Assembly: GCF_963667685.1 (NCBI RefSeq)
Contig: NZ_OY763931.1
Coordinates: 186,001-250,000 of the forward strand
Direction of reading: 5' to 3'
Length of the DNA stretch: 64,000 bases
DNA from: Maridesulfovibrio sp.
GTDB taxonomy: Bacteria > Desulfobacterota > Desulfovibrionia > Desulfovibrionales > Desulfovibrionaceae
The stretch's first letter is position 1; every line of letters starts with the position of its first letter. Shown one piece after another: positions 46,248 to 56,039 of this stretch. The position numbers and the translations under genes were made by a program. Under the pieces are notes generated by a model. The model was not told where the DNA came from. It saw only the letters and a list, made by a program, of their open reading frames with translations, and ran no database searches.

Positions 46248-46275
46248 AAAATAACACTCGCTGCGGGTAAGTCAA
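46248..46275 (-). promoter_or_regulatory. Candidate promoter of the intergenic RNA
   Basis: TTGACT, 16-base spacer, TATTTT on the minus strand; identical in both boxes and spacing to the candidate cbpA promoter. Confidence 0.5.
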
Positions 46276-46293
46276 TACTCGCAGACGCTAAAA

Positions 46294-47943
46294 CTAGGCC
46301 TCTTTTGTGATATACATATTTGAGAGATGTTTTTCGAATAATCTTTCATTCTCTGCACGCAATGCTGCCAGAACTTCAAGAATACGGTCTGTTTCAGAAT
46401 CAATTTTTTTCAAGTCTCCATCGTTCTCGATGACGGCTGTGCAGCAGTCCATCTTGGCTTTCTCATCCCACTGCCATGAATCGAATACTGCGAGAGTTTC
46501 CGGGGTGATATTCCTCTTTATCCGCAGTTCTCCTGTCCTTTTGGCTTCCGGGCAGTGTACACCGATGACTGCATCGACCAGTCTCTGAGTGTGCCAGCCA
46601 GCTTCCAGCAGCAGGGGAACTTCAGCTACAGCCAGAGGTTCATTATTATGAGCTTTGTAAAATTCCTTCACATCGTGCTGCACGATGGGGTGCACAATGC
46701 TCATTATTTCCCGGCGAAGGTCTTCATTTTCACACATGGCTGTAAAGAGCTTTGATTTGTCCACATCTCCGGTTTCGGAGTCCATGAAGCGGGTTCCGTA
46801 TCGCTGCCGCAATAGTTCCCATCCAGTACCTTCTTTTTCATAGGAACGGGCAACGGATTCATCTGCGCTGAAAGTAGGAACGCCCTTGGCCGCAAGAATT
46901 TTAAGTACTGCTGATTTACCGCCGCATGGCATGCCGATGAGTCCGACACGCTGCACGGACTTGTTAAGCGCTTTGAGCATATTAATAAAATCTTCAGGCG
47001 GTTCCTGAGTGAAGCTGAGCTCTTCTCCTGATTCGGGATGTGTAAAAGACAGAGAGTAAGCATGCAGCATCTGACGGAAGGCAAGTTTCGCCAGCAGAGG
47101 TTCATCTTGAACAAGACGGGCATGCTCCATGGAACCGTAAACCTGATCTCCGAGCAGAGGATGGCCTATGTGGGCCATATGCACCCTTATCTGATGAGTG
47201 CGCCCGGTAAAGATTTTAACTTTTACAAGGCTTGCCCGTCCGGCAGGATCAGACCATAGAGTTTCATATTCGGAACGCGCATTACGGCCGCCTTTAAGGA
47301 CAACAGCCATTTTTGTTTTATGAACAGGGTGCCTGCCCATGGGAGCGTCTATTTCAGCGAAATCTCTTTCAGGAACACCATGCACGATAGCAAGGTAAGT
47401 CTTGCTGATTTCCCGCTCGGCAAAGGCGGTTGCCATGGCCAGGCGATCGTGCTCGTTCAGGGCGATGCTGATGAGACCGGATGTGTATTTGTCAAGGCGG
47501 TGAACAATCCCGGGCCGCCATTCATCCATGTCTTTAATTTCTGGAAAATGGTGAATCATGCGGTGAACAAGCGTACCGGTTGGACAGCTTGGCGCTGGGT
47601 GAGTGGTCAATCCGGCTGGTTTATTAATAACCGCAATCCTACCGTCATTATAGAGTATCTCCAGCGGGAGGTCTTCCGGGACAAGTGAAGTTATTTCCGC
47701 TTCTCCTTTGAGGGTAAGCTCTTCATTTCCGGTTAGTTTCTGATTCGGTTTTTTGCATACATTTCCGTTAATCTCTGCAAATCCTGCTTTAATCCAGTCT
47801 TTGACTTTTTCCCGGGAGATTCCTTCTTCTTCCAAAGCTGTTCCCCAGAATTTGTCCAGGCGGGTATTGCGGTCAGAAAAAGTTGCGGTTTTTTCCCAGA
47901 CAAGCAGGTTCTCATTTTCTGTAAAATCTTCATTATTGCACAT
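46294..47943 (-). CDS. Fusion of RluD-type pseudouridine synthase and dephospho-CoA kinase
   Basis: The 549-residue protein joins two enzymes. Residues about 20-90 are an S4 RNA-binding domain and 90-320 an RluA/RluD-family catalytic domain with the Asp nucleophile D151 in GIVHRLDKYTSG and the late motif TGRTHQIRVHMAHIGHPLLGD. Residues about 330-540 form dephospho-CoA kinase (CoaE): P-loop GMPCGGKS (337-344), FSADESVA, and EVPLLLEAGW, ending CoA synthesis by phosphorylating dephospho-CoA. No stop or frameshift separates the halves. The RNA substrate is probably 23S rRNA. It is a single gene, with the RNA element just downstream. Confidence 0.93.
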   Translation of the reverse strand: MCNNEDFTENENLLVWEKTATFSDRNTRLDKFWGTALEEEGISREKVKDWIKAGFAEINGNVCKKPNQKLTGNEELTLKGEAEITSLVPEDLPLEILYNDGRIAVINKPAGLTTHPAPSCPTGTLVHRMIHHFPEIKDMDEWRPGIVHRLDKYTSGLISIALNEHDRLAMATAFAEREISKTYLAIVHGVPERDFAEIDAPMGRHPVHKTKMAVVLKGGRNARSEYETLWSDPAGRASLVKVKIFTGRTHQIRVHMAHIGHPLLGDQVYGSMEHARLVQDEPLLAKLAFRQMLHAYSLSFTHPESGEELSFTQEPPEDFINMLKALNKSVQRVGLIGMPCGGKSAVLKILAAKGVPTFSADESVARSYEKEGTGWELLRQRYGTRFMDSETGDVDKSKLFTAMCENEDLRREIMSIVHPIVQHDVKEFYKAHNNEPLAVAEVPLLLEAGWHTQRLVDAVIGVHCPEAKRTGELRIKRNITPETLAVFDSWQWDEKAKMDCCTAVIENDGDLKKIDSETDRILEVLAALRAENERLFEKHLSNMYITKEA

Positions 47944-48054
47944 GTAATCTAGTCCATATTAGGTTATATTCATATTCAGTGTAAAAGTGTATATTTGTAA
48001 TTTTCAGTAATGCCAAGTAGATATGGCTTATCTTGAAAATAGTTCAAAAAGTTC

Positions 48055-48081
48055 TTGACGGTCAAGGCTGTGTCTTATAAA
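48055..48081 (+). promoter_or_regulatory. Candidate promoter and inverted repeat before upp
   Basis: TTGACG and TATAAA are spaced by 15 bases, slightly short. The -35 lies in a perfect inverted repeat CTTGAC-G-GTCAAG (48054-48066) that could be an operator. Confidence 0.4.
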
Positions 48082-48139
48082 AACACGAAGTTTTGACTTT
48101 TCGGATTTTTAACAAATAACATGGGATCAAGGAGGCACC

Positions 48140-48766
48140 GTGGCGGTACATGTGGTAGACCATCCTTTGGTAAGACACAAGCTCGGCATTCTCCGTGAAG
48201 ACGGCATAAGCACAAGTCGTTTTCGCGCTCTGGCTCAGGAAATTTCCAGACTGCTTACTTATGAAGCAACCAAAGACCTCGCAACCGAACCAAAAACCAT
48301 CACAGGTTGGGCCGGTGAAGTTGAAGTTGAGGAAATCAAGGGTAAAAAAATAACCGTAGTTCCTATTCTCAGGGCCGGCCTCGGTATGATGGACGGTGTT
48401 CTGGATATGGTTCCGGGGGCCCGAGTCAGTGTTGTCGGCTTCTACCGTAACGAAGAAACTTTGCAGCCTGTCGAGTATTACGTCAAGCTTGCAAGCAACA
48501 TTGAAGAGCGTATCGCGCTCATTCTTGACCCCATGCTCGCTACCGGTGGAACCCTGCTGGCTACAATCGAACTTCTCAAGAAGTCCGGTTGCACCAATAT
48601 TAAAGGCTTGTTCCTTGTGGCAGCTCCCGAAGGGATTGAGAAGATAGTAAGCGAACATCCCGACGTGGATATTTACGTCGCTTCGATCGACGAAAAACTT
48701 AATGATGTAGGATACATTCTTCCCGGTCTCGGAGACGCGGGAGATAAGATATTCGGCACCAAGTAA
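48140..48766 (+). CDS. upp: Uracil phosphoribosyltransferase
   Basis: The 208-residue salvage enzyme makes UMP from uracil and PRPP. The PRPP-binding motif [15 protein letters not shown] (about residues 128-142), [13 protein letters not shown] and the C-terminal [20 protein letters not shown] are all conserved. The start is GTG 48140 behind AAGGAGG. It is followed by a terminator hairpin and then the uracil permease gene. Confidence 0.97.
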   Translation: MAVHVVDHPLVRHKLGILREDGISTSRFRALAQEISRLLTYEATKDLATEPKTITGWAGEVEVEEIKGKKITVVPILRAGLGMMDGVLDMVPGARVSVVGFYRNEETLQPVEYYVKLASNIEERIALILDPMLATGGTLLATIELLKKSGCTNIKGLFLVAAPEGIEKIVSEHPDVDIYVASIDEKLNDVGYILPGLGDAGDKIFGTK

Positions 48767-48774
48767 ATGTTTTT

Positions 48775-48803
48775 AAAGGCACCAGAAACGGTGCCTTTTT
48801 TTT
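48775..48803 (+). terminator. Terminator between upp and uraA
   Basis: 9-bp stem AAAGGCACC / GGTGCCTTT with a 6-base loop and a run of Ts. It lies 25 bases before the uraA start and probably reduces rather than abolishes uraA transcription, unless uraA has its own promoter here. Confidence 0.8.
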
Positions 48804-48827
48804 GGAATAAATCTACGGAGAATCTTT

Positions 48828-50075
48828 ATGAGCACACACAGTACTGATTATAATTTTAGGGCAAAAGATTTTGTCCTCGGCGCACAGATGCTTTTCGTCG
48901 CATTCGGCGCGCTTGTCCTCGTCCCTCTGTTGACCGGGCTCGATCCAAACGTTGCCCTTTTTACCGCCGGTATCGGTACACTTGTTTTTCAGGTTATTAC
49001 AAAAGGTAAGATTCCTGTATTTCTGGCTTCATCTTTTGCCTTCATTGCCCCTATCATTTACGGTGTTCAGACTTGGGGGATTCCTTCCACTCTGTGCGGT
49101 CTCGCTGCTGCAGGTCTGTTCTATGTCGTGCTCAGCTTTTTGATTCGCTGGCGCGGTACCGATATCCTGAAAAGAGTACTGCCGCCGGTTGTTACCGGTC
49201 CGGTTATCATGGTTATCGGCCTGATTCTCGCTCCTGTCGCAGTTTTCATGGCTGTGGGTAAAACCGGAGATGGCTCCGTTGTTCTTGTGCCGGAAAAGAC
49301 TGCGCTGATTATATCCATGATTTCCCTTGCTGTTACAGTTGGTGTTTCCCTGCTCGGTAAAGGCTGGCTCAAACTGATCCCCATTCTTTGCGGTATCACT
49401 GCAGGTTACGCAACATCTCTGTTCATGGGACTCGTGAATTTCGACGCAGTTGCGGCTGCACCGTGGGTAGCGATGCCTAAATTCACTTTCCCGGAGTGGA
49501 ACCTTGAAGCTATTCTTTTTATTGTCCCGGTCGCAATCGCACCGGCTATTGAGCATTTTGGTGATGTCCTCGCTATCAGTTCTGTTGCTGATAAAGACTA
49601 CGTGAAGGACCCCGGTATCCATAACACAATGCTCGGTGACGGTTTGGCTACTTCACTCGCAGCTTTGCTCGGTGGACCACCGAACACCACTTATTCCGAA
49701 GTTACCGGAGCTGTTGCACTGATTAAAGTTTTCAACCCGGCAATCATGACCTGGGCCGCAATCGTAGCCATAATTCTTGCTTTCTGCGGTAAGGTGGGCG
49801 CATTCCTTTCCACAATCCCTGTTCCGGTCATGGGCGGCATCATGGTCCTGCTTTTCGGTGCGATCATGGTTGTCGGCATGAACACCCTCGTCCGTGCAGG
49901 TGAGGACCTCATGGAGGCCCGCAACCTCGCCATTGTGGCTCTGATTGTTATTTTCGGCGTGGGCGGCATGTCTCTTCCTACTCCTTTCAGCGATGAGTTC
50001 AGGCTCGGCGGAATCGGCCTCGCCGGTGTCCTCGGAGTGTTCTTGAACCTTGTGCTGCCGCAGCCTAGAAAATAA
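48828..50075 (+). CDS. uraA: Uracil permease (NCS2 family)
   Basis: A 415-residue transporter with about 12-14 hydrophobic segments. It has the NCS2 signature around GGPPNTTYSEVTGAVAL (substrate and proton coupling region) and an earlier conserved stretch PVAIAPAIEHFGDVLAI with the key Glu/His. It imports uracil for Upp, whose gene is directly upstream. Confidence 0.95.
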   Translation: MSTHSTDYNFRAKDFVLGAQMLFVAFGALVLVPLLTGLDPNVALFTAGIGTLVFQVITKGKIPVFLASSFAFIAPIIYGVQTWGIPSTLCGLAAAGLFYVVLSFLIRWRGTDILKRVLPPVVTGPVIMVIGLILAPVAVFMAVGKTGDGSVVLVPEKTALIISMISLAVTVGVSLLGKGWLKLIPILCGITAGYATSLFMGLVNFDAVAAAPWVAMPKFTFPEWNLEAILFIVPVAIAPAIEHFGDVLAISSVADKDYVKDPGIHNTMLGDGLATSLAALLGGPPNTTYSEVTGAVALIKVFNPAIMTWAAIVAIILAFCGKVGAFLSTIPVPVMGGIMVLLFGAIMVVGMNTLVRAGEDLMEARNLAIVALIVIFGVGGMSLPTPFSDEFRLGGIGLAGVLGVFLNLVLPQPRK

Positions 50076-50269
50076 AATAAGCAAATCTCCGACATGTGTC
50101 GGATTTGTATATAGGATAGACTTGTGAGAGACTTGTCCGGGGGCCCATAGGGGGTGTCCGGGCATTTCTCGTCTTTTTCCTGCCGGATCAAGGTTGCTAG
50201 TTTGTAACCGGAACGAAGTTTAACGGTTGATATACTGTTACAATTGATAAGTATTTTGTGGAGAATATA

Positions 50270-51352
50270 ATGGATACAGGGTTTAGATATCCTGAGCTGC
50301 ATGAGATGGTCGCCGGGCGCAAAGTAGCCATGGCGGTCAGCGGCGGAGCCGACAGCTTGCTCTCTATGGTTCTGCTTAAAGAGAGCGGGGCGGATGTTGC
50401 TGCGGTCCACGGTTGTTTTCTGGGGATGGAAAAGGCTGAAACTGCAGTTGCCGGGTTGAAGAAAAGGTGCGCGGAACTTGATGTTCCGCTGCATGTTTTT
50501 GATCTTACCTCCGAGTTCGACCGACTTGTAGTCGAGCCGTTTGTTCAGGAATATCTTAAAGGAAATACCCCTAATCCATGTGCGCTCTGTAATCCTGAGG
50601 TAAAGTTTGGTGTGCTAAATTCCGCTGCACAAGGATTCGGAGCCGAGTTGCTCGGCACTGGACATTATGTACGCATTGCGGAGGTGGCGCGTTACGGGAG
50701 AGTTCTGGCACGCGGTGCAGATCAGTCCAAAGATCAGAGTTATTTCCTTTCACTTGTGCCACGAGATTCCTTATTGAAAGCCATTTTTCCTCTTGGCGGT
50801 CACAGTAAGGATCAGACCTATGCTGAGCTTGATAAGCGAGGTGTGGAAATCCCGCTGCCTTCAGAAAGTCAGGAGATATGCTTTGTTCCTGATGATGATT
50901 ACCGCCAGTTTTTAATTGATCGGAATGTAAAGCTCCCCGGTCCGGGGTTGGCCGTACTGTCGGATGGACGGAAGGTCGGCAAACACAATGGCCTTTGGCG
51001 GTATACGCAAGGTCAGCGACGAGGGCTCGGTATTTCATGGAAAGCTCCTCTTTATGTTCTGGATAAAGATATGGAGCGCAATCTGCTTATCGTGGGAACA
51101 AGCGACGAGTTGGAATCGCAGGGATGCACTGCCGACAGTTTTAATTTCCTAGTTGATTTTGCAGAATGGCCGGAAACGGTTTTTATCCAGACCCGCTACC
51201 GTCAGCGATCCAAGCCCGCAAGGGCCGCGCAGGTTGGCAGTAGTTTAAAATTTGATTTTATTGAGCCGCATTCACGCCCTACGCCGGGCCAGATAGTGGC
51301 AGTATATACAGAAGAGGGTGCGGTTCTCGGAGGTGGTATCATCCGGGAATAG
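50270..51352 (+). CDS. mnmA: tRNA-specific 2-thiouridylase MnmA
   Basis: The 360-residue enzyme adds sulfur to the wobble uridine of Lys, Glu and Gln tRNAs. The PP-loop VSGGADSLLS (about residues 26-35) and both catalytic cysteines are present, in NPCALCNPEVKFG and in ESQEICFVPDDDY. GGHSKDQTYAELDKRG and the C-terminal beta domain with YTQGQRRGLG also fit. SGGADS replaces the more usual SGGVDS. I chose ATG 50270 with GGAG 6 bases upstream; GTG 50258 is the open alternative. It is followed after 11 bases by an acetyltransferase gene. Confidence 0.9.
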   Translation: MDTGFRYPELHEMVAGRKVAMAVSGGADSLLSMVLLKESGADVAAVHGCFLGMEKAETAVAGLKKRCAELDVPLHVFDLTSEFDRLVVEPFVQEYLKGNTPNPCALCNPEVKFGVLNSAAQGFGAELLGTGHYVRIAEVARYGRVLARGADQSKDQSYFLSLVPRDSLLKAIFPLGGHSKDQTYAELDKRGVEIPLPSESQEICFVPDDDYRQFLIDRNVKLPGPGLAVLSDGRKVGKHNGLWRYTQGQRRGLGISWKAPLYVLDKDMERNLLIVGTSDELESQGCTADSFNFLVDFAEWPETVFIQTRYRQRSKPARAAQVGSSLKFDFIEPHSRPTPGQIVAVYTEEGAVLGGGIIRE

Positions 51353-51363
51353 CCCCGGGAGAT

Positions 51364-51951
51364 ATGCGCGTGTTTATCGAGACGCAAAGATTATTATTGA
51401 GGCCCCTGAAACAAAGTGATGCCGCTTACCTTTCCGGGATGATGCAGGATCCGGATGTTTACAGGTTCATTTTGAAGCAGGAGCCGTGGTCCAAAAGCAA
51501 AATTGATTCACTTCTCCAATCGCAGGAGAAGCTTTTTGCACAGCACAGGTATTGTCTGTTTGGTGTTGAACCAAAGGGAACACGTGAACTGGCCGGATAT
51601 TGCGGAGTGCAGCCGCTGGAGAATTTTTCCGGATCTCTGCAAGGCGAAGTAGGCATCAGTTGGGTTTTTCAAAAAAAATATTGGGGAGCGGGACTGGCTA
51701 CAGAATCCGCTTCCGCTTTCATTGATTACGTTTACTTTAAAACGGATCTGCAATCCATGAAAGCCCTCATACATCCTGCTAACCGTGGTTCTGTTCGCGT
51801 AGCATCGAAGCTTGGCTTTGAGTTCGAAGATCTTGTCTTTCGTAATGGCAGGTTGCGGATTCTGTATTCACTTCCGAAAGAAAAATATAGTTCAGGGTTT
51901 GCCGCTATTCCGGTTCATCCTCAGGGCGGCATGCTGGCAGGATGTCTTTAG
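51364..51951 (+). CDS. GNAT N-acetyltransferase (RimJ/RimL-like)
   Basis: The 195-residue protein starts ETQRLLLRPLKQSDA, as RimJ/RimL-type acetyltransferases do. It carries the acetyl-CoA-binding region VGISWVFQKKYWGAGLATESASAF, then the strand-helix pattern ending NRGSVRVASKLGFEFED. The substrate is unknown (protein N-terminus or small amine). It probably shares a transcript with mnmA. The gap to pssA (51952-52210) shows no gene; a TATACT at 52171 could be a -10 for pssA. Confidence 0.85.
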   Translation: MRVFIETQRLLLRPLKQSDAAYLSGMMQDPDVYRFILKQEPWSKSKIDSLLQSQEKLFAQHRYCLFGVEPKGTRELAGYCGVQPLENFSGSLQGEVGISWVFQKKYWGAGLATESASAFIDYVYFKTDLQSMKALIHPANRGSVRVASKLGFEFEDLVFRNGRLRILYSLPKEKYSSGFAAIPVHPQGGMLAGCL

Positions 51952-52210
51952 ATTAGTTGATCGGCCATTCAGTTATATCCATAGAACCTTAGACCCTGCA
52001 CGATAATGGTGATTCAGTCGGGCAATATTAATATTCAAATATTTTGCACTTCGTGGGTTGACCTTTGGCTGGCAGGGGAGTAGTACTGATTCCTGAAAGA
52101 GGCAGTGATCATGTTGCCTTTCGAATATTTTATTCTAATGGATTAATTAAAAGTTAAAATTTAATACGATTATACTGGAATTTATTTCCAAATCGGTTTA
52201 AGTATTTTTC

Positions 52211-52978
52211 ATGGCAAAGGAAAAAAGAATACCAAAGCACAAGGGCGTATACATTCTGCCCAACCTTCTCACCGTGTCGAGTCTGTTTTGCGGATTCCTC
52301 GCGATGAACTGGGTTGTGGAAGGTGCATATGAGATGAGTGCTGTCGCCATTCTGGTAAGCTGTCTCTTTGACGGTCTCGACGGGAAGGTGGCAAGGTTGA
52401 CCGGAACAAGCAGTGAGTTCGGCGTTCAGCTCGATTCACTTGCGGATGCGGTTGCTTTTGGTGTTACTCCTGCGTTCATGGTTTATCATTGGCAGTTACA
52501 TCAGTTTGGCCGTTTAGGCATGCTGGCAGCGTTCCTGTTAATGGCTTGTGGTGTGCTCAGACTCGCCCGTTTCAATGTACAGGCCGGAACTACTTCCAAG
52601 GCTCACTTTATAGGACTGCCCATCCCTGCGGCAGGCTGTACCTTGTCTACTTTGATTCTGTTCACCCCCTATATTCCTGAAAGTATTGCACAGAGTGTAC
52701 TGCCTATGTTCACTCTGGTGCTTGTATATTGTCTCGCATTTCTGATGGTGAGTACTGTCCGCTATAATTCTTTCAAAGAATTTGGCATGTTCAAAGCTCA
52801 TCCCTTCAGCTCCATGGTTACCGTTATCGCGCTCTTTACCATGGTTGCCTCCCAGCCCAAATTTCTGGGTTTCGTGATTTTTGCCGGATACATTCTTTCC
52901 GGTCCTATTTACACAGTTTTCATTCTATCCCGCAGAAGCAATAAGCTACTAGGAAAGTCCTCCAAAGAATTGTCATAG
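52211..52978 (+). CDS. pssA: CDP-diacylglycerol-serine O-phosphatidyltransferase
   Basis: The 255-residue membrane enzyme makes phosphatidylserine, precursor of phosphatidylethanolamine. The CDP-alcohol phosphotransferase motif DG(x2)AR(x8)G(x3)D(x3)D is exact at about residues 59-81 (from DGKVAR to DSLAD). About six to eight hydrophobic segments follow. The short size and sequence fit the integral-membrane (Bacillus-type) PssA rather than the E. coli soluble form. psd is not adjacent. Confidence 0.93.
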   Translation: MAKEKRIPKHKGVYILPNLLTVSSLFCGFLAMNWVVEGAYEMSAVAILVSCLFDGLDGKVARLTGTSSEFGVQLDSLADAVAFGVTPAFMVYHWQLHQFGRLGMLAAFLLMACGVLRLARFNVQAGTTSKAHFIGLPIPAAGCTLSTLILFTPYIPESIAQSVLPMFTLVLVYCLAFLMVSTVRYNSFKEFGMFKAHPFSSMVTVIALFTMVASQPKFLGFVIFAGYILSGPIYTVFILSRRSNKLLGKSSKELS

Positions 52979-53097
52979 GCTTTTTCCAGAGTAGTTCTAC
53001 AACTACATCCAGAATAAGTTTATACGGTACCAAAATTCTTTAGGGGACGGTAAATTACTAAGTAGTTTAACCTGTTTCATAGTTTTTTCCCAAGCAT

Positions 53098-53106
53098 TGT
53101 TATAAT
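53098..53106 (+). promoter_or_regulatory. Extended -10 promoter element before leuA
   Basis: TGTTATAAT, a TGN plus consensus TATAAT, 45 bases before leuA, with no good -35. It is the best start signal for leuACDB. I see no leader peptide, T-box or attenuator in the 170-base gap. Confidence 0.5.
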
Positions 53107-53150
53107 CTGCAAATATTCTGTTTTTGCAGCTTTTCTTAGGAGATAGATAG

Positions 53151-54698
53151 ATGTCTGATAAAGTTTATATTTTCGATACTACCTTGCGTGATGGCGAACA
53201 GTCCCCCGGTGCAACAATGAACATGGCCGAAAAAATAGCCATGGCCCGCCAGTTGGAAAAACTGGGTGTGGATATCATTGAAGCAGGATTTCCAGCAGCT
53301 AGTCAGGGTGATTTTGAGGCTGTAACAGAAATTGCAAAATCCGTTGGCGACATTCAGGTCGCAGCCCTCTGCCGAGCTTTGAAAGGGGATATTGACCGCG
53401 CTTTTGAAGCTGTCAAGCATGCTAAAAATCCCAGAATTCATACCTTTATCGCTACCTCTGATATCCATATGAAGCATAAGTTCAATAAGGAGCCTGACGA
53501 GATTTTGGAGATGGCCCGACAGGCTGTGCGCCACGCTGTATCTCTGACTCCTAATGTTGAATTTTCCGCAGAGGATGCATCCCGCTCCCGTAAGGAATTT
53601 CTGGCTCAAATTGTTGAGGTAGCTATTGCTGAAGGTGCAACCACTATCAATATTCCTGACACCGTTGGTTACGCGCAGCCCGAAGAATTCGGCAAGCTGA
53701 TCGAGTACTTGATCAAAAATGTTCCAAACAGTGATAAAGCTGTTTTCAGTGTTCATTGCCATAACGACCTCGGTTTATCTTGTGCCAACACTTTGGCCGC
53801 TATCAGGGCAGGTGCTCGTCAGGCGGAAGTAACCCTTTCCGGTATTGGGGAACGTGCGGGGAACGCAGCTTTGGAAGAAGTTATAATGGCCCTGCATACA
53901 CGTAAAGACTACTACGATGTTGAGACTTCAATAATCACTGAAGAACTGTTCCCCTCCTGCCGCAGACTGGCAACAACCATTGGTCAGCCCATATCTCCCT
54001 ATAAAGCAATTGTCGGAGCGAACGCCTTTGCCCATGAGTCAGGCATCCATCAGGATGGTATGCTCAAGAACCGCCAGACTTATGAGATCATGACTCCTGA
54101 GTCCATCGGCAAAAAAGGAACTTCGATTGTTATCGGAAAACATTCCGGCCGAAATGCATTAGGTTCAAAACTCAGTGAAATGGGTTATGAATTAAATGAT
54201 GAGCAGATCTCGCGTGTTTTTGCTGCAGTTAAGACCCTGGCCGACAAGAAAGAAGAAATATTTGATGAAGACGTTGAAGCTCTCGTTCTCGAAGAGGCTT
54301 ACCGCATCCATGATTTGTACCGGGTAAAAGAACTGTCAGTCTTTTCAGGTACAGCCGGCGTTTCTCCGCATGCTGCAATTGTGCTGGAAGATTTTAGCGC
54401 TGATAAGAATAATCCGGTCAGGATGCAGGAAGTAGGTTTCGGAGACGGTCCTATCAACGCAGTTTTTTCAACTATCAATAAGATGGTTAACAGAAAACCT
54501 AAGCTGGAACTTTATTCTGTAAACGCAGTTACCGGTGGTACTGACGCGCAGGGTGCGGTTACGGTTCATATCACCGATAATGGTTTTAAATCAATTGGGC
54601 GCGGTTCTGACGAAGACATCATTGTCGCCAGTGCCAAAGCTTACGTCAACGCTATCAACCGGGTAGAACGTATGAAACAGGAGAAAAATAATGCCTAA
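53151..54698 (+). CDS. leuA: 2-isopropylmalate synthase
   Basis: The 515-residue enzyme condenses acetyl-CoA and 2-ketoisovalerate, the first step of leucine synthesis. The barrel opens with FDTTLRDGEQSPGATM; the metal-binding HCHNDLGLSCAN and the typical GERAGNAALEEV follow. A C-terminal LeuA regulatory domain (about 390-510) gives leucine feedback. The stop overlaps leuC by 8 bases. Confidence 0.97.
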   Translation: MSDKVYIFDTTLRDGEQSPGATMNMAEKIAMARQLEKLGVDIIEAGFPAASQGDFEAVTEIAKSVGDIQVAALCRALKGDIDRAFEAVKHAKNPRIHTFIATSDIHMKHKFNKEPDEILEMARQAVRHAVSLTPNVEFSAEDASRSRKEFLAQIVEVAIAEGATTINIPDTVGYAQPEEFGKLIEYLIKNVPNSDKAVFSVHCHNDLGLSCANTLAAIRAGARQAEVTLSGIGERAGNAALEEVIMALHTRKDYYDVETSIITEELFPSCRRLATTIGQPISPYKAIVGANAFAHESGIHQDGMLKNRQTYEIMTPESIGKKGTSIVIGKHSGRNALGSKLSEMGYELNDEQISRVFAAVKTLADKKEEIFDEDVEALVLEEAYRIHDLYRVKELSVFSGTAGVSPHAAIVLEDFSADKNNPVRMQEVGFGDGPINAVFSTINKMVNRKPKLELYSVNAVTGGTDAQGAVTVHITDNGFKSIGRGSDEDIIVASAKAYVNAINRVERMKQEKNNA

Positions 54699-55950
54699 AA
54701 CCTTAGCTGAAAAAATTTTGCAGGCTCATACCGACGAAACTGTGAAAGAGCCGGGCCAGATTGTCCGTTGTAATGTTTCCATGGTGCTGGCAAACGACAT
54801 TACCGCTCCTCTAGCCATTAAGTCTTTTAAGGCTATGGGTGCGGATCAGGTCTTTGATAAGGATAAAGTTGCCCTGGTGTGCGACCACTTCACCCCTAAC
54901 AAGGACATCGATTCCGCTGAGCAGGTCAAGGTCGTCCGTGAGTTCGCTCATGAAAAGAACATTACCCATTATTACGAGGGCGGTGAAGTTGGTGTTGAGC
55001 ACGCACTGCTGCCCGAACTGGGACTTGTCGGACCTTCTGATATCGTAATCGGTGCTGATTCCCATACATGTACCTACGGCGGTCTCGGCGCATTTGCGAC
55101 CGGAATGGGGTCTACCGACATCGCAGGTGGTATGGCTCTTGGTGAAACATGGTTTAAAGTTCCTCCGACCATCAAGGTCGAAATTGAAGGTACACCCGGT
55201 AAATATTTAGGTGCTAAAGACTACATTCTCAATCTGATCGGCACCATCGGTGTTTCCGGCGCTCTTTATAAAGCTCTTGAATTCGGTGGTTCCGTTGTGG
55301 ACAATTTGTCTATCGAAGGCCGCATGACTATGGCCAACATGGCTATTGAAGCCGGTGGTAAAGTCGGCCTGTTCCCTGCTGATGCCAAGACCCTTGAGTA
55401 CTGCAAGGCGGCAGGGCGTACTGGTGATGTTGAAATGCGTGCTGACGAAGGTGCAAACTACGAGCGTGTTGTTAAAATTGACGTGACCGGAATGAAACCA
55501 CAGGTTGCTTGTCCGCATCTGCCGGATAACGTCAAACCTGTTGACGAAGTAAAAGATATGCGGATTCATCAGGCTGTTATCGGCTCCTGTACCAATGGTC
55601 GTATCGAAGACCTGCGTGAAGCAGCAGCAGTGCTTAAAGGTCGCAAGGCTGACAAGAATGTACGCCTGATTGTTCTGCCCGCTACCCCAAATATCTGGAA
55701 ACAGGCTCTGCGCGAAGGTCTGATTGAGATTTTCATGGAGTCCGGTGCAATAGTTGGTCCCGCAACCTGCGGTCCCTGCCTAGGCGGACATATGGGTATC
55801 CTCGCCGGCGGTGAAAGAGCAATTGCTACAACTAACCGTAACTTCAAAGGCCGTATGGGTAGTCTTGAGAGTGAAGTTTTTCTTTCCAACCCCGCGGTAG
55901 CCGCAGCTTCTGCTATCACAGGTATCATTACTGATCCTGAAGCACTGTAA
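54691..55950 (+). CDS. leuC: 3-isopropylmalate dehydratase large subunit
   Basis: The 419-residue aconitase-type subunit has the 4Fe-4S cysteines in IGSCTNGRIEDL and GPATCGPCLGGHMG. The ADSHTCTYGGLGAFATGMG region is also conserved. With LeuD it isomerises 2- to 3-isopropylmalate. At about 420 residues it belongs to the shorter LeuC/HacA branch. It overlaps leuA. Confidence 0.95.
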   Translation: MPKTLAEKILQAHTDETVKEPGQIVRCNVSMVLANDITAPLAIKSFKAMGADQVFDKDKVALVCDHFTPNKDIDSAEQVKVVREFAHEKNITHYYEGGEVGVEHALLPELGLVGPSDIVIGADSHTCTYGGLGAFATGMGSTDIAGGMALGETWFKVPPTIKVEIEGTPGKYLGAKDYILNLIGTIGVSGALYKALEFGGSVVDNLSIEGRMTMANMAIEAGGKVGLFPADAKTLEYCKAAGRTGDVEMRADEGANYERVVKIDVTGMKPQVACPHLPDNVKPVDEVKDMRIHQAVIGSCTNGRIEDLREAAAVLKGRKADKNVRLIVLPATPNIWKQALREGLIEIFMESGAIVGPATCGPCLGGHMGILAGGERAIATTNRNFKGRMGSLESEVFLSNPAVAAASAITGIITDPEAL

Positions 55951-56039
55951 GTTGTTGCACTTTGCGCGTTGAAGGTCTGAACGTAATAAAAAAGTTATTT
56001 TTCTAGCGGGGAATATCTCTCCCCAAGGAGAATTTAAAT

